Under the pieces are notes generated by a model that saw nothing but the letters and a program-made list of their open reading frames with translations, was not told where the DNA came from and did no database searches. DNA of 64,000 bases from Apostichopus japonicus (Eukaryota > Echinodermata > Holothuroidea > Aspidochirotida > Stichopodidae): assembly GCF_037975245.1 (NCBI RefSeq), contig NC_092567.1, positions 21,302,376 to 21,366,375 on the forward strand. The letters run 5' to 3'. Made by a program: the position numbers and the translations under genes. Shown here piece after piece: positions 10,701 to 20,767 of this stretch. The first letter of the stretch is position 1. The number at the start of each line of letters is the position of its first letter.

Positions 10701-13700
10701 ACACCATCAAAGCAAGCATTGATAACTAAGAGACAGAGCAAGATTCTATTGCACCCATGAGACCTTAGTGCCAGATATGAAAAAGGGAGGGGGAGGGGCA
10801 AAAGCAACCAACCAAAGTAGAGTCAACATATGTGCAGGCTTAAGACTAGGAAGTATTTCCATGGATAAGTTAAAGTTTGCAAATTCTTTACATATTTCTG
10901 TCATGTCTGGAAGAGTTATCACTGAACTCCCTCCTTCAATTTTCTGTTTTCTTAATGTTTTACATAAAATTAGCCTGTGCCACAGTTTGTAAGGATGAGT
11001 TTGTGCCGGCAAACTCACTGACGATCGAGTTCCTCCCAAACCAAATTCTGTAAAATATCCATTTGGGACACTTGACATGTCTGTAATTTTTCATTGTTGA
11101 TTTTAAAACTTGTATGAAGTAAACAGAGGCTTAAACAGAGGCTAATGGTCGATGTGCCATCACTTTTCAAAATTAATTCAATCCCAATCACTAATATTTA
11201 ACTATTGCTAATTCCGTTCTGGTTCTGTCTTTGTATATAGAGGAGTCCCAAGTGGCCTCTTTGGTTTCCATCAGGAGGACCTCCCGCCTCATCAAATCAT
11301 TATTACATCATCAGAAATGGATGCCCTGGCAATCCACGAAGTGTCGAAACTGCCGGTCCTTGCTCTTCCAAATTCGATAGCTCATCTTCCCCAAGAGGTA
11401 CAGTAAATAGAGCCGGCATTTGTCTGCTAATGAACTGATTTGATCTTTGTTTTGAAAAAGCTTGGGTGAATTTTTAAAGTAGCGTTGACGCTCAAATACA
11501 ATAACGATGGATGGCATTAGTATCACTAGCCCAGTTTCACATTCAATAATAAAAAAAATGAAGTTATGAATCTCAGATAAATGCTTGTTGGATGTGCTTC
11601 TTTTTCATTGCCAATGTGGAACTTTTGTTTTGCCATGATTCATAGTAAAGCCAATGTCTAATGCCAAAATATCAGTCCATGAATGACACCCGTGTGTAAC
11701 ATTTAAGCATAGATGTGTTTTCAAAAATGTAGACATTTATGGCCAGTTACATGAGACTCCTAAACATGCATTCTGATTTTATTATGAGAGCAACAATACT
11801 GAATAAATATTATGTCATACCTTTACCAACATTTAATATGAGTTTCATCTCCCAATACTGATATTTGTTGTTTCCTAATGGTACATTGCTAGCTGGATAG
11901 TATATACCAATGTACAAACTTCCAACCCACCTGTATAAGTGGAGGATGCAGAGGTGTGCCCAGAACGAAGAAATGTCAACAATTTTAAATAGAAACCCTA
12001 CAAAATTCCACATTAAACGCTGGAGTAAAGCTTTCAACATGACCAAATCCTGTGTGCCAGACACTTTAGTTGTACAATACACCCTGCAGCCTTACAGAGC
12101 AACTTAACAAATCGGCAACATATCTCCTTGTGCACAACACACAATTTAGTCACTGTAAAAAAATGACTGGTCTCGAGTTTCTCAGTAAAAGTTTCATTCA
12201 CGACAATTGTGATGCTCTGAACACTCTTCACATTTGTCTATTTCATTCTTTAAAATTCATCTCACTGGTGAATAAGATAAATTCCCATGCAATTATCAAA
12301 CTAACCGATAAAGGTTTCTATTCCAAATTAATTTTAATTGTACATATTTTTTAATATGGTTTATATTCTTCTTATTTGTTATCTGTAGGTGCTTCCACTC
12401 TTAGAGCGATTTGAAAAAATTATTCTGTGGTTTGACAACGACATCAGGTCCTGGGAGGCTGCCAAGCAGTTCTCCAAGAAACTAAACACTATGAGATGTT
12501 ACTTGATCAGGTGAGAACTTTAAAAAATAAAAAAATTAAACATTTGAAGTTGGGCATAAAATTTTATTTCATAAACATATTTACAAATTTCTGGGTGAAT
12601 TTTGGTGATAGATTTATTGGTGGTAGTGTTATTGTCAACCATATATCCATATTTTCTTTTATCGGACTCCCTGTTGAATAATGGGCTATTTCCAAGTATT
12701 TATATCTTTCCTAGGCCTTATGTTTGTAATGTCCATCTTCATATCAGTGAATCCTTGTTTCCTGGTTAAATGTCCAGATACCTTTGAAGTTCAAACAACT
12801 GTCCCTCCATTCTTTTAGTCAAAGTTGGAACAGTTCGTTTGAATTTAGATATTCATATTTCATCTGCATTACAAGTTCAACGAGCCAGATGCCAGGGTTT
12901 TTGTTGAGTGGAGGGGCAAGATCTTTAATGTTACAAAGTGAACATCTTGCAAAGATTGTATCAAGAACCGAGAAGAATTGATAAAATCATAGTGTGAATG
13001 GCAACTTGTTTTTATGATTTCCATCATATGGAACATCGCTTGATGAAGTTAAGAAGTCATTTGCATTCAACAGAGGTCATAACCTGAAAGTTATGTATAG
13101 GTGAAGTCTGTTGGGGTTTGCATGAAATAGGGTCATACTCGACTAAACTCTTTTTTACTCAAGTTTTTGCGAGGTGGGAAAAGTTACATTTGCAAGCGCA
13201 GACAACCTCTTGGAAATGAATTTCTTGGGGAAAAAATCACTTTTCTGGGAAAAAAAGCAAATTTATTCAAGAAAGAGAAGAGAACGAAATTTGTTTATCC
13301 ATTGTTAATCTACTGGAAAAAAACATTGTGTATGCGATTCTTCCCCTTCAGGCTGGCTAACTTTTGCACAAGCTTTTGGAAAAAACAATAAACATAGTCT
13401 CTTTGATCAACTTACTATTTGGTCAAAGAGAAAATCCTTTTACCGAGTGCATGTGTTTTCTTTTCTCCAGACCTGTCAGTACTCAACCTGGTCCTTTGGA
13501 GGCATTAAGGAAAGGTCTCAAACTGAGCTCAATATTGCAGGAAGCCACTCCAGTCAGCCATAAGTCCATTGTTACATTTCCATCTCTTCGGGAGGAAGTG
13601 CTGGGAGAGCTCACCCACGCCGAACAGGTCGCTGGTGTCAAGGTTCGTACATGACCAAACAGTTTCTAAAAGTTTTCTTTGCTTCAATTTCTGACAGCTG

Positions 13701-16700
13701 GATTGCCCATCCAGGGCTGCAATTTGCAAATCTTTGAATCTGTGAATTGTCAAATTTGCGAATCTGCAAATTGTTTATCCAGGGCTGCAAATTGCAGATA
13801 TAAGTAAAAATAAAACAGGTTAGGGTTAGGGAGTGTTTGGGTTAGGGAGGGTAGTGTAAGGTGGTTAGGGTCAGGGGAGGGCTAGGGAGAGGATAGGGTA
13901 GGGTTACATGGTATACAAGGTAGTGTGGCTCCTGACTGGCTTTCCTGCATCACCACTGTCCAAGGGCTGGATAGCTCAGCTCTTAGAGCACAGAGCTTGT
14001 AACGTTGAGGTCACTAATGGTCACTAATGGTCACTAATGACATTGTAGCCAAGAATTTCTTCTTTTTTTGTCTGGTATTTTAATTTGCAACAGAATTGAA
14101 CGAGAAGAGTTTTACGTGTCATCATACAGTAAATTATGTAGATATGGATTAGTGACAAATCAGACACACTTTGAGGGTTTGTTAACGATCTTAGCTACAA
14201 AACTAAGTTGTAGAAAGTAGCTCAAAAGGTGTATTTGCAAGCAATTTATTGTGCCCTGGTATACACTGGTAGTTTGCCCATGGATACCTTTAATATCCAA
14301 TCTCATAAGTGTTAAAATCGGTACTTTCATTACCAAATAGACCGGTGTTGTGAAAGAGTGTATAAAGGCGGTGGCATTTGAAGCAATGAGGCTTAGCAAT
14401 CGGGAGGTTTGGGGTTCGATACCCCGACAGGGTAATAGTAAGGTGCAGGTTTTTCATCCAAGAGCAATCTACTGTCTTCCCAATCTGAAATAACTTTCTA
14501 ATTTGAAAAGATTCCAAATTTGAGTTTGAATGTTGCATGGAAGCCACCTGACGTGTAAGTTGTAATCCATGAGCCCTTGCGGGCTTCTCCCACATTAATG
14601 GTCCCTTAAGTTTGGAAAAAAATAACTGCCTGATTATTATTATGATTAGTAACATTATTTTGAACAAACCTTGTTTTCTAGCCATGTTCCTAGTAGCTGC
14701 TGGTAAGATATGTCCCAAGAAGTTGCTAGATTTCACCTTCAAGACACCTTTTCAGTAGATTCAAAATGTTTGATAAAATCTTTCAAGTATTGCACATGAC
14801 CAACACCCACAACAACATAGCAAAACAGCCCTTTAGCCATCTTGAAGAGAGTGCGTACTTCATGTGCAAAAATTCAAGATTCCCAATTTGACGTACAGTA
14901 CCCAACAATATGGTTTGGCTGGATTGCATTAATTAATTTGGGGAGTTTCTCTGAATCTGTAAATATATTTGCCAGCTTTTTCTGACCCAAAACGAATAAC
15001 CTTTTTAAATCTTTTTAATTTTCTTCAGTGGAAAAGGTACCCTCTGCTGACTAAGTTTATGAAAGGCCACAGAAAAGGAGAACTGACTATCTTTACTGGA
15101 CCGACGGGGTCGGGGAAGACGACCTTCATGTCTGAATATTCATTAGATCTTTGCATGCAAGGGGTAAGTGACATTCACCATTACCTGTTCAAACATGGAC
15201 TAAGTTTTAAATGCACGGTCAGAAACCTGTTAGATTGATAGATTCATTCACAAATTTTGAATTAACAATGACGCCAATCTGTGAATTGGTTGTTCTTTGT
15301 AAAAAATATTTCTGTCAAAGCAAGAAGATATAAAGTTCACCTTAAGTGCATATTATTTAGAATACTCCAATATGCTCATCTCAACCATTCTTCCCCCTCG
15401 TAAAAATCGCTACTCGCCTTATAATTACATGAAATAAACATCTAAATCAGGGTTTCCCTAACTTCCCTCCCCCCCCCGAACCCCCTGTGGATCTCAGAGT
15501 TGTCCAGGAACCCCCAACTTTTCGAGACACGATCTGAGTCATTATTATACTCTAATACGCATAACAGTGCTTCGTAAATGATCAAGTTCATAGTGTAATA
15601 TTGTAGAGTTTGTCGATATCTACGACTTTTGTACATTACTAAATAATATGACATATCAGATTTTAGTTCAAACAAAAAGCGCTTTAGTTTTGACTTTCAC
15701 AAAGCCCCCTCAGGGAAGCCCTGGTCTAAATTGTGCCTGAAAGTGTTCTTCTTCATTTTCTCCTACCGTGTTGGTTTGATAATTATCTGTATTATAAAGA
15801 CAGGTTTAATCTGGTTGCCATCTTTGAATTATGGTCAAAGCGGTTCACGCAAGGACCGATTAATTCAAAAATCCATGGAATACGCTGGCACCAATGCACA
15901 AGTTGTCTTTTTATGAGGTGTATACACTACTAAACCATGACCATGCACCAACACGCATGTGTGTTAATTCCATTATTTTGTCTGTTAGAAGTATCGGATT
16001 GATATCATATCTACGTGCACAAGACCTTGCATTTGAAGGTGTCGGTCGTTTTCAGTCGTTAACGAACTGTTTGGAATCGTCGTTTGCGATATTTCTATCA
16101 GCTCATTAGTAACATATTTCTACATAATTATTTTATTACGGTAAGGCAAAACTCGAAGGGTATTTCCTAGGGAAGATACATTTCCATGGACAATTCATTT
16201 GTATATTACCTTCTTCACAAGCAATATTATTTACCTATCTTGAAATTTGCAAGCAAAGATGTGTTTGATAGATAGGGTGACATCATATCTGTGGAGTTGA
16301 ATATGCATGAGATACTGTCATGATAGCTAATATTTTCATCCCCTCTCAGGTAACCACGCTATGGGGCAGCTTTGAGATTCAAAACGTCCGTCTTGCCAAA
16401 ATAATGCTGACTCAGTACTCCGAGACCAACTTAGAAAAGAACATCAAGAAATTTGACCAATATGCAAATGAGTTTGAAGAGCTTCCGCTATTTTTCATGG
16501 CCTTTCATGGTTCCCAGACGTTGAATAGAGTCATCGAGGTAATTCAAGATCAAATTACTGAAACACTTTTAGACTACTTTTCCTTAAACATTGTTTGGTT
16601 ATTTTTCTCTCTACATAACACTCCAGGAAACAAGGTATTGATAACAAGTTATCTGAGGTCACCAGATGTCAAACATTGAAAACCTTGTAAACAATATATC

Positions 16701-18581
16701 TCAAGTTAGGAAGCATGGAGATTTTTTATAAGTGGCATGCGAATGCGTTACATTGAATAGAGAAACTCAATTGTTTTTGGTAGAGGTCAAAGGTCATCTG
16801 GGTCACCAGCAGTCAGACTCTGGAAACCATTTAAACATGCTACCGTATCTCATGGTAGAAATCAGGACATTTATATTATAATAGCTGTTTCTGGTGAATA
16901 AGCAGAAGTCTATTGCAATGAAGTAATCGAAACTTCAATGCATATTTGCATTAGATTATAATTAGATTAGATTATAATGTCTTTTTCGTCCCTGTTGTTG
17001 TTTACAGGCCATGCGACACGCTGTCTACGTCCACGATATTGAGCATGTTATTCTCGACAATCTTCAGTTCATGATCGGGCTAGGATCGCGACAATCCTTC
17101 AGCGATCGCTTTGCGATGTACGACAACAGCATCGCAGCTTTCAGGGATTTTGCGACGAAGAATAATTGTCATGTGACTATAGTCATACATCCTCGAAAGG
17201 TACGTGATGTCTCCATCGAATCCACTGCACCGTTGAGATATTTTGTCCTTTTTTTAATATAGTTGGGGAGATTTATTTTGTCAACCACTCTGTGGGCCCA
17301 CCACTGATCCCCCACTAATGGTGAAAATTGTTATTTGTTATTTGGAGGATTTTATTCAGTGATTGTTTCCTTTTCAAGGCACATGCAGTTCTAGATGCAT
17401 AGACCAGGGGTTCTCAATTTATTTTCTTCAAGGGCCAGACCGAAACAGTATTCAGAGTTTAGGGCCAAAGGGAATTATCTCTATACTTAGAATAAGCAAT
17501 GTTCTTGGTATGATGGATGGTAGCAACACCCACTGTTCAAAACTTGACCAATTAAAGTGCAGTATTAAGTGGATAATGCATATGCATATGAGGGAAGTAA
17601 GTGTGTTTCACAGAATCTCACTATACCTTGCTTGAGCAATGTTCATGGTAGGACCTGTAGGGTGCTGAAACCGAAGGCCCAATCGACAACCCGCAGACCC
17701 AGTAGGTGCAATAAATTTGGGCTGATTTTTACACTTGCCGACCACCTGCTTACAACACCTGTGGTAGAACCCATTAATGGATGGTTCCACTCCTCTCACC
17801 CAACCTCACTCTCTCCTCTACCACTTAATTTTTGTGAACATTCAACGTTACTCTTCTTTCCCTTTTTTAGGAGAGAGAAACCGAAGAACTCTTCACATCC
17901 TCCATCTTTGGGAGTGCTAAAGCCAGTCAAGAGGCAGACAACGTTCTCATCCTCCAAGATCGTCGACTGATCGATCCAATCAAAGGAAAGAAATACATTC
18001 AGGTTCGTCGGAGGTCAACCAAGTTTCTGTATGTTCTGTCGAACAAGTTTCTGTCAAAACTGGACATTTTGAAAATAAATTTTAATTCAAAAGTTGCCAA
18101 ATCATTTTTTGCATCTTAGCATCATTTAATAACACCAATAAAATATAGAGGGGACCATCAGCTTACAAACCATCCCTCAAAGCGTGGATGGTAACAGATC
18201 ATTTGGCCCCTCCTGATGACCACCCTAGAACCCCCCCCACCCCCTAGTGTTCTGCCTCACCAAGCTGAAACTCCTTCAGGCACCCCTGATGCCATTAATT
18301 AATCAATTAATTGATTAATTAATTAATTCTTCTGTCGTGATCTTTTCCCCTAGGTGGCGAAAAACAGGTACGACGGAGACCTGGGAATATTCCAACTTCA
18401 CTTTAACAAGGACACGTTGATGATGTCACCAATGAAACCACCAAAGCAGACCAAGCAAAAGAAGGCTGCAGAGTTTATTAGTCCAGACAAGATAGAACAG
18501 GAGGGTGGAGATAAGTATGAGATATTTGAAAGATTGATGCTGGAGAGTAAATCAGAGGAAGAGATAGGGATAGGAGAATAA
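7137..18581 (+). CDS. TWNK: Twinkle mitochondrial DNA helicase (complete, 11 coding exons)
   Basis: Twinkle is the hexameric 5'-3' replicative helicase of mitochondrial DNA, related to phage T7 gp4. Coding exons: 7137-7725, 8358-8611, 9682-9896, 11241-11397, 12389-12510, 13471-13642, 15029-15163, 16350-16538, 17008-17199, 17871-18002, 18354-18581; all junctions are GT-AG and phases agree, giving 794 residues (human 684). The N-terminus is rich in Cys, Ser and Arg with few acids, as expected of a mitochondrial presequence. A primase-like region follows (about 140-400), then the RecA-type helicase: Walker A GPTGSGKT (527-534), Walker B ending in D628, IVIHPRK (669-675) and KNRYDGD (722-728). 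The start could instead be the in-frame Met at 7176. An acceptor-like TTCTTACAG before 7034 suggests an upstream non-coding exon. The stop codon lies in the first unit of a minisatellite. Confidence 0.96.
8358..8611 (+). CDS. TWNK: TWNK exon 2: primase-like region
   Basis: Residues 197-281; acceptor CTTCACAG, donor CCTGTGAGT, ending in phase 0. [14 protein letters not shown] aligns with human GHFLCMTSLAEGSW and supplies C201 and C203, the second half of a possible zinc-ribbon relic. The rest matches the gp4-like primase linker region only weakly. Confidence 0.9.
9682..9896 (+). CDS. TWNK: TWNK exon 3: primase-like fold
   Basis: Residues 282-353; acceptor TTTCACAG, donor AAAGTAAGT, ending in phase 2. 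It contains [20 protein letters not shown], corresponding to the human block that includes KRFSVRYLRPARSLVFPWF. The reading frame is not open from an ATG, so it is only visible through splice phase. Confidence 0.9.
9990..10355. mobile_element. hAT-type MITE in TWNK intron 3
   Basis: A 366-bp element. The left end is CTGGGGTGGGCAGCC and the right end is the complement of CAGGGGTGGGCAACC. Flanking 8-mers are CTCTAAAC (9982-9989) and GTCTAAAC (10356-10363), matching at 7 of 8 positions. Terminal repeats beginning CAGGGGTGGGCA with 8-bp duplications of NTCTANAN type are typical of hAT transposons. No transposase frame is present. Confidence 0.85.
11241..11397 (+). CDS. TWNK: TWNK exon 4: TOPRIM-like region
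   Basis: Residues 353-405; acceptor TATATAG, donor GAGGTACAG, ending in phase 0. [20 protein letters not shown] and [10 protein letters not shown] align with human [20 protein letters not shown] and RELDSLALNQ, the TOPRIM-like part of the primase-related domain. Confidence 0.93.
12389..12510 (+). CDS. TWNK: TWNK exon 5: end of TOPRIM-like region
   Basis: Residues 406-446; acceptor ATCTGTAG, donor CAGGTGAGA, phase 2. It reads [20 protein letters not shown], closely matching human [20 protein letters not shown]. Confidence 0.95.
13471..13642 (+). CDS. TWNK: TWNK exon 6: linker region before the helicase
   Basis: Residues 446-503; acceptor TTTTCTCCAG, donor AAGGTTCGT, phase 0. [20 protein letters not shown] matches the human linker ([20 protein letters not shown]), the helix-rich region that mediates subunit contact in this family. 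Confidence 0.95.
13817..13908 (+). repeat. Interstitial telomere-like TTAGGG tract
   Basis: Degenerate TTAGGG and related words (GTTAGGGTTAGGGAG, GGTTAGGG, GGCTAGGG) run for about 90 bases in TWNK intron 6. It is G-rich on the plus strand and close to the metazoan telomere unit but imperfect. Confidence 0.7.
13965..14045 (+). repeat. tRNA-like A-box fragment and 10-bp triple repeat
   Basis: GGGCTGGATAGCTCAG followed by CTCTTAGAGCA resembles a tRNA D-arm with an A box, but no B box follows at tRNA distance, so it is not a tRNA gene. Three perfect copies of TCACTAATGG occupy 14011-14040. It may be a truncated SINE head. Confidence 0.4.
14360..14650 (+). mobile_element. tRNA-derived SINE in TWNK intron 6
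   Basis: A B-box-like GGTTCGATACC (about 14412) closes a tRNA-like head of about 70 bases. It is followed by an unrelated body with the short hairpin GCCCTTGCGGGC (near 14575) and a tail ending in ATTATTATTATGATT. Head, body and simple-repeat tail in this order are the usual SINE architecture. The family is not identified. Confidence 0.5.
15029..15163 (+). CDS. TWNK: TWNK exon 7: Walker A
   Basis: Residues 504-548; acceptor TTCTTCAG, donor GGGGTAAGT, phase 0. It contains [20 protein letters not shown], the nucleotide-binding P-loop, then the [11 protein letters not shown] helix. Confidence 0.98.
15448..15723. mobile_element. hAT-type MITE in TWNK intron 7
   Basis: A 276-bp element. It starts CAGGGTTTCCCTAACTT and ends AGGGAAGCCCTG. 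Flanking 8-mers are ATCTAAAT (15440-15447) and GTCTAAAT (15724-15731), matching at 7 of 8 positions. The CAGGGTTTCCC end and the 8-bp duplication fit the hAT superfamily. No transposase is encoded. Confidence 0.82.
16350..16538 (+). CDS. TWNK: TWNK exon 8: helicase core
   Basis: Residues 549-611; acceptor CCCTCTCAG, donor GAGGTAATT, phase 0. [20 protein letters not shown] is nearly identical to the human motif and includes the conserved glutamate of SFEI. Confidence 0.98.
17008..17199 (+). CDS. TWNK: TWNK exon 9: Walker B and H3 motif
   Basis: Residues 612-675; acceptor GTTTACAG, donor AAGGTACGT, phase 0. [10 protein letters not shown] carries the Walker B aspartate (D628); [12 protein letters not shown] is the sensor motif. 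Confidence 0.98.
17405..17640 (+). mobile_element. Possible truncated hAT-like repeat in TWNK intron 9
   Basis: CAGGGGTTCTCAATTTATTT followed by CAAGGGCCAGAC is the characteristic left end of many hAT non-autonomous elements. No matching right end or target duplication was found, so the right limit is approximate and the element may be truncated or rearranged. Confidence 0.4.
17871..18002 (+). CDS. TWNK: TWNK exon 10: helicase core (DNA-loop region)
   Basis: Residues 676-719; acceptor CCTTTTTTAG, donor CAGGTTCGT, phase 0. [20 protein letters not shown] is identical to the human block. Confidence 0.98.
18354..18581 (+). CDS. TWNK: TWNK exon 11: arginine-finger region and C-terminus
   Basis: Residues 720-794 plus TAA; acceptor [31 protein letters not shown] aligns with human [20 protein letters not shown]. 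The tail is charged and Lys/Glu-rich and ends EEEIGIGE. The last codons and stop (TAGGAGAATAAGAGAGAGG) resemble the 101-bp minisatellite unit that follows. Confidence 0.95.
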   Translation: MAKNRYDGDLGIFQLHFNKDTLMMSPMKPPKQTKQKKAAEFISPDKIEQEGGDKYEIFERLMLESKSEEEIGIGE

Positions 18582-19360
18582 GAGAGAGGACAGAGAGGTA
18601 TGCTATCCCAAATGAGGACTAGGGATAGGCCAGTAAGAGACGAGGAACAGATTCAATCGCAAGTAAAGCAATTAGGGTGTGGAGGATAAGAGACGGGACA
18701 GAGATATCACTAATGATGACTAGGGATAGGCCGGTAAGAGACGGGGTGCAGATTCAATCGCAAGTAATTAGTAAAGCAATTAGGGTGTGGAGAATAAGAG
18801 ACAGGGGACAGAGATATCCCTAATGAGGACTACGGATAGGCCAGTAAGAGACGAGGAACAGATCTACCCCAAGTAAGCACTTAGGGTGTGGAGGATAAGA
18901 GACAGGGGACAGAGATATCACTAATGAGAAGTAGGGATAGGCCAGTAAGAGACGAGGAACAGATCTATCCCAAGTAAGCATTTAGGGTGTGGAGGATAAG
19001 AGACAGGGGACAGAGATATCACTAATGAGGACTAGGGATAGGCCAGTAAGAGACGAGGAACAGATCTTTCCCAAGTAAGCATTTAGGGTGTGGAGGATAA
19101 GAGACAGGGGACAGAGATATCCCTAATGAGGACTAGGGATAGGCCAGAAAGAGACGAGGAACAGATCTATCCCAAGTAAGCATTTAGGGTGTGGAGGATA
19201 AGAGACAGGGGACAGAGATATCACTAATGAGAAGTAGGGATAGGCCAGAAAGAGACGAGGAACAGATCTATCCCAAGTAAGCACTTAGGGTGTGGAGGAT
19301 AAGAGACAGGGGACAGAGATATCCCAAATGAGGACTAGGGATAGGCCAGTAAGAGTGTTT
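18578..19360 (+). repeat. 101-bp minisatellite immediately after TWNK
   Basis: The phrase GTGTGGAGGATAAGAGAC recurs at 18677, 18785, 18886, 18987, 19088, 19189 and 19290. The period is 108 once and then exactly 101 bp five times. Units contain GACTAGGGATAGGCCAGTAA and GACGAGGAACAGATCTATCC. The first, most diverged unit begins in the last TWNK codons and includes the stop. If transcribed, the array forms most of the TWNK 3' untranslated region. Confidence 0.95.
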
Positions 19361-19614
19361 ACATCCATGCAGGGGTGAAAATATGATTAGAAATTGAGGC
19401 CTTTATGGTAATGCTGTTTACATATTGCAGGATTACTCACTGAACGAAAAATCATCTACTGTGATTTCATTGTATCCTCTAATCCAATCCCAAATTTACA
19501 TACTTACAAATTGGCACACCTCATATTGTAAGTGCCTCCCCCCCCCCCACCCCCCCCCCCCCCCAAATCCAGCAGGCCAGAGCACTCCTGCCTGTTAGGG
19601 GCAGAGAGAAAGGA

Positions 19615-19620
19615 AATAAA
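19615..19620 (+). terminator. Candidate TWNK polyadenylation signal
   Basis: AATAAA in GGAAATAAATGAAG lies about 1 kb after the stop, beyond the minisatellite. A second AATAAA is near 19803. Either would put the minisatellite inside the mature transcript. Confidence 0.3.
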
Positions 19621-19907
19621 TGAAGTGATAAGTGAGGGGATAGCATGGCATTATCAAAGATATTCCTTATATCCATTATAGATATTCCATATTGGGAATA
19701 TTATATTTGTATGGGAAAAAATGCAAAACAAGAGAGCTAAATTGAGAATTTGGCAGTTTCTATGCAGACATACGATATAGCAATTAGTCAAGAGAAATGT
19801 GAAATAAAATGCCAGTAATTTGGTTCTTGCATCTATAAGATTTAGAGCTAAATATTAGCTCTTCTTGTCATCAAACAACATTGACAGGTCTGAATATGCA
19901 TATCTGT

Positions 19908-19961
19908 ATATACATATATATATATATGTATATATATATTTATATATATATGCATATATAA

Positions 19962-20021
<60 letters not shown>
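19908..20021. repeat. TA dinucleotide microsatellite
   Basis: Long (TA)n interrupted by TGTA and TTTA words. Apparent Tyr/Ile reading frames on both strands are artefacts of the repeat. Confidence 0.97.
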
Positions 20022-20022
<1 letters not shown>

Positions 20023-20526
20023 TCTTTATTCATTCAAGCACCTGTCAATCTAGATCATAAGCACAAAACAGTACTAATGTTTTGGTTTTTTTTCTTGGGG
20101 TGTGGGAGGGCGGGGGGGGGGGGTGGCAGGGAAGTGTATGATCTAAACTACATCATTTGCGATGGGTGTGCATGTTTAACCATTCTTATTTTGTAACAAG
20201 TGCAATTTATCTTCATTACTCTCTTCCATTTGTAACGTTTTATCTTCAGCATATATCATTTCTAAGCATTGTATCATTGTAACCCACATTTATTTTTGCA
20301 CACTTTTGTGAAACGTTGATTTGTCTCATTAACCATTTTGGATCATCATATTTTGTAACTGTTCTTTTTAACCAGAATCTTTATTTGTGGCAGGGTGTTT
20401 GTTTAATCACACATTGTCACATACCTAAGGCACAGTGTCAATAGGAAAGACTGCAGCAGCTGCAAAATCCACCGATCTCAAATCTGAATTAACGTAAAAG
20501 ACAAAATATAAGATTTTATTTCTACT

Positions 20527-20767
20527 GCGGTCGTAAGGTGACATTAGAGATGTAGAGTTACCATGTTAGAATAAAATGTCATCCCGACAAAATATTGAGT
20601 TTTTGTCGAGATACCAACTTAAGCTTACTTGACATCTCGGTAAAATTTGTCAAAATGTCGAGTACGTAACACCCAACTAGGTATCGCGACAAAAATCAAC
20701 ATTTTGTCGAGATGTCGTGTTATGCTAACATTGTACCTCTACATCTCGCATGTCACCTTATGACCGC
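20527..20767. mobile_element. Foldback MITE with arms of about 100 bp
   Basis: Left GCGGTCGTAAGGTGACAT pairs with right ATGTCACCTTATGACCGC. Complementarity continues inward with few mismatches through AGAGATGTAGAG and GACAAAATNTTGA to near the centre, so almost the whole 241 bp is a hairpin. Inner arms repeat the word TCGACAAAATGTCGAGAT. No clear target-site duplication was found. It is non-coding. Confidence 0.7.

Noticed and set aside
13965-14010. tRNA gene
   Set aside because: It has an A-box-like D-arm only; no acceptor stem or B box at the right distance.
19848-20053. Ile/Tyr-rich frames on both strands
   Set aside because: Translation of a TA microsatellite.
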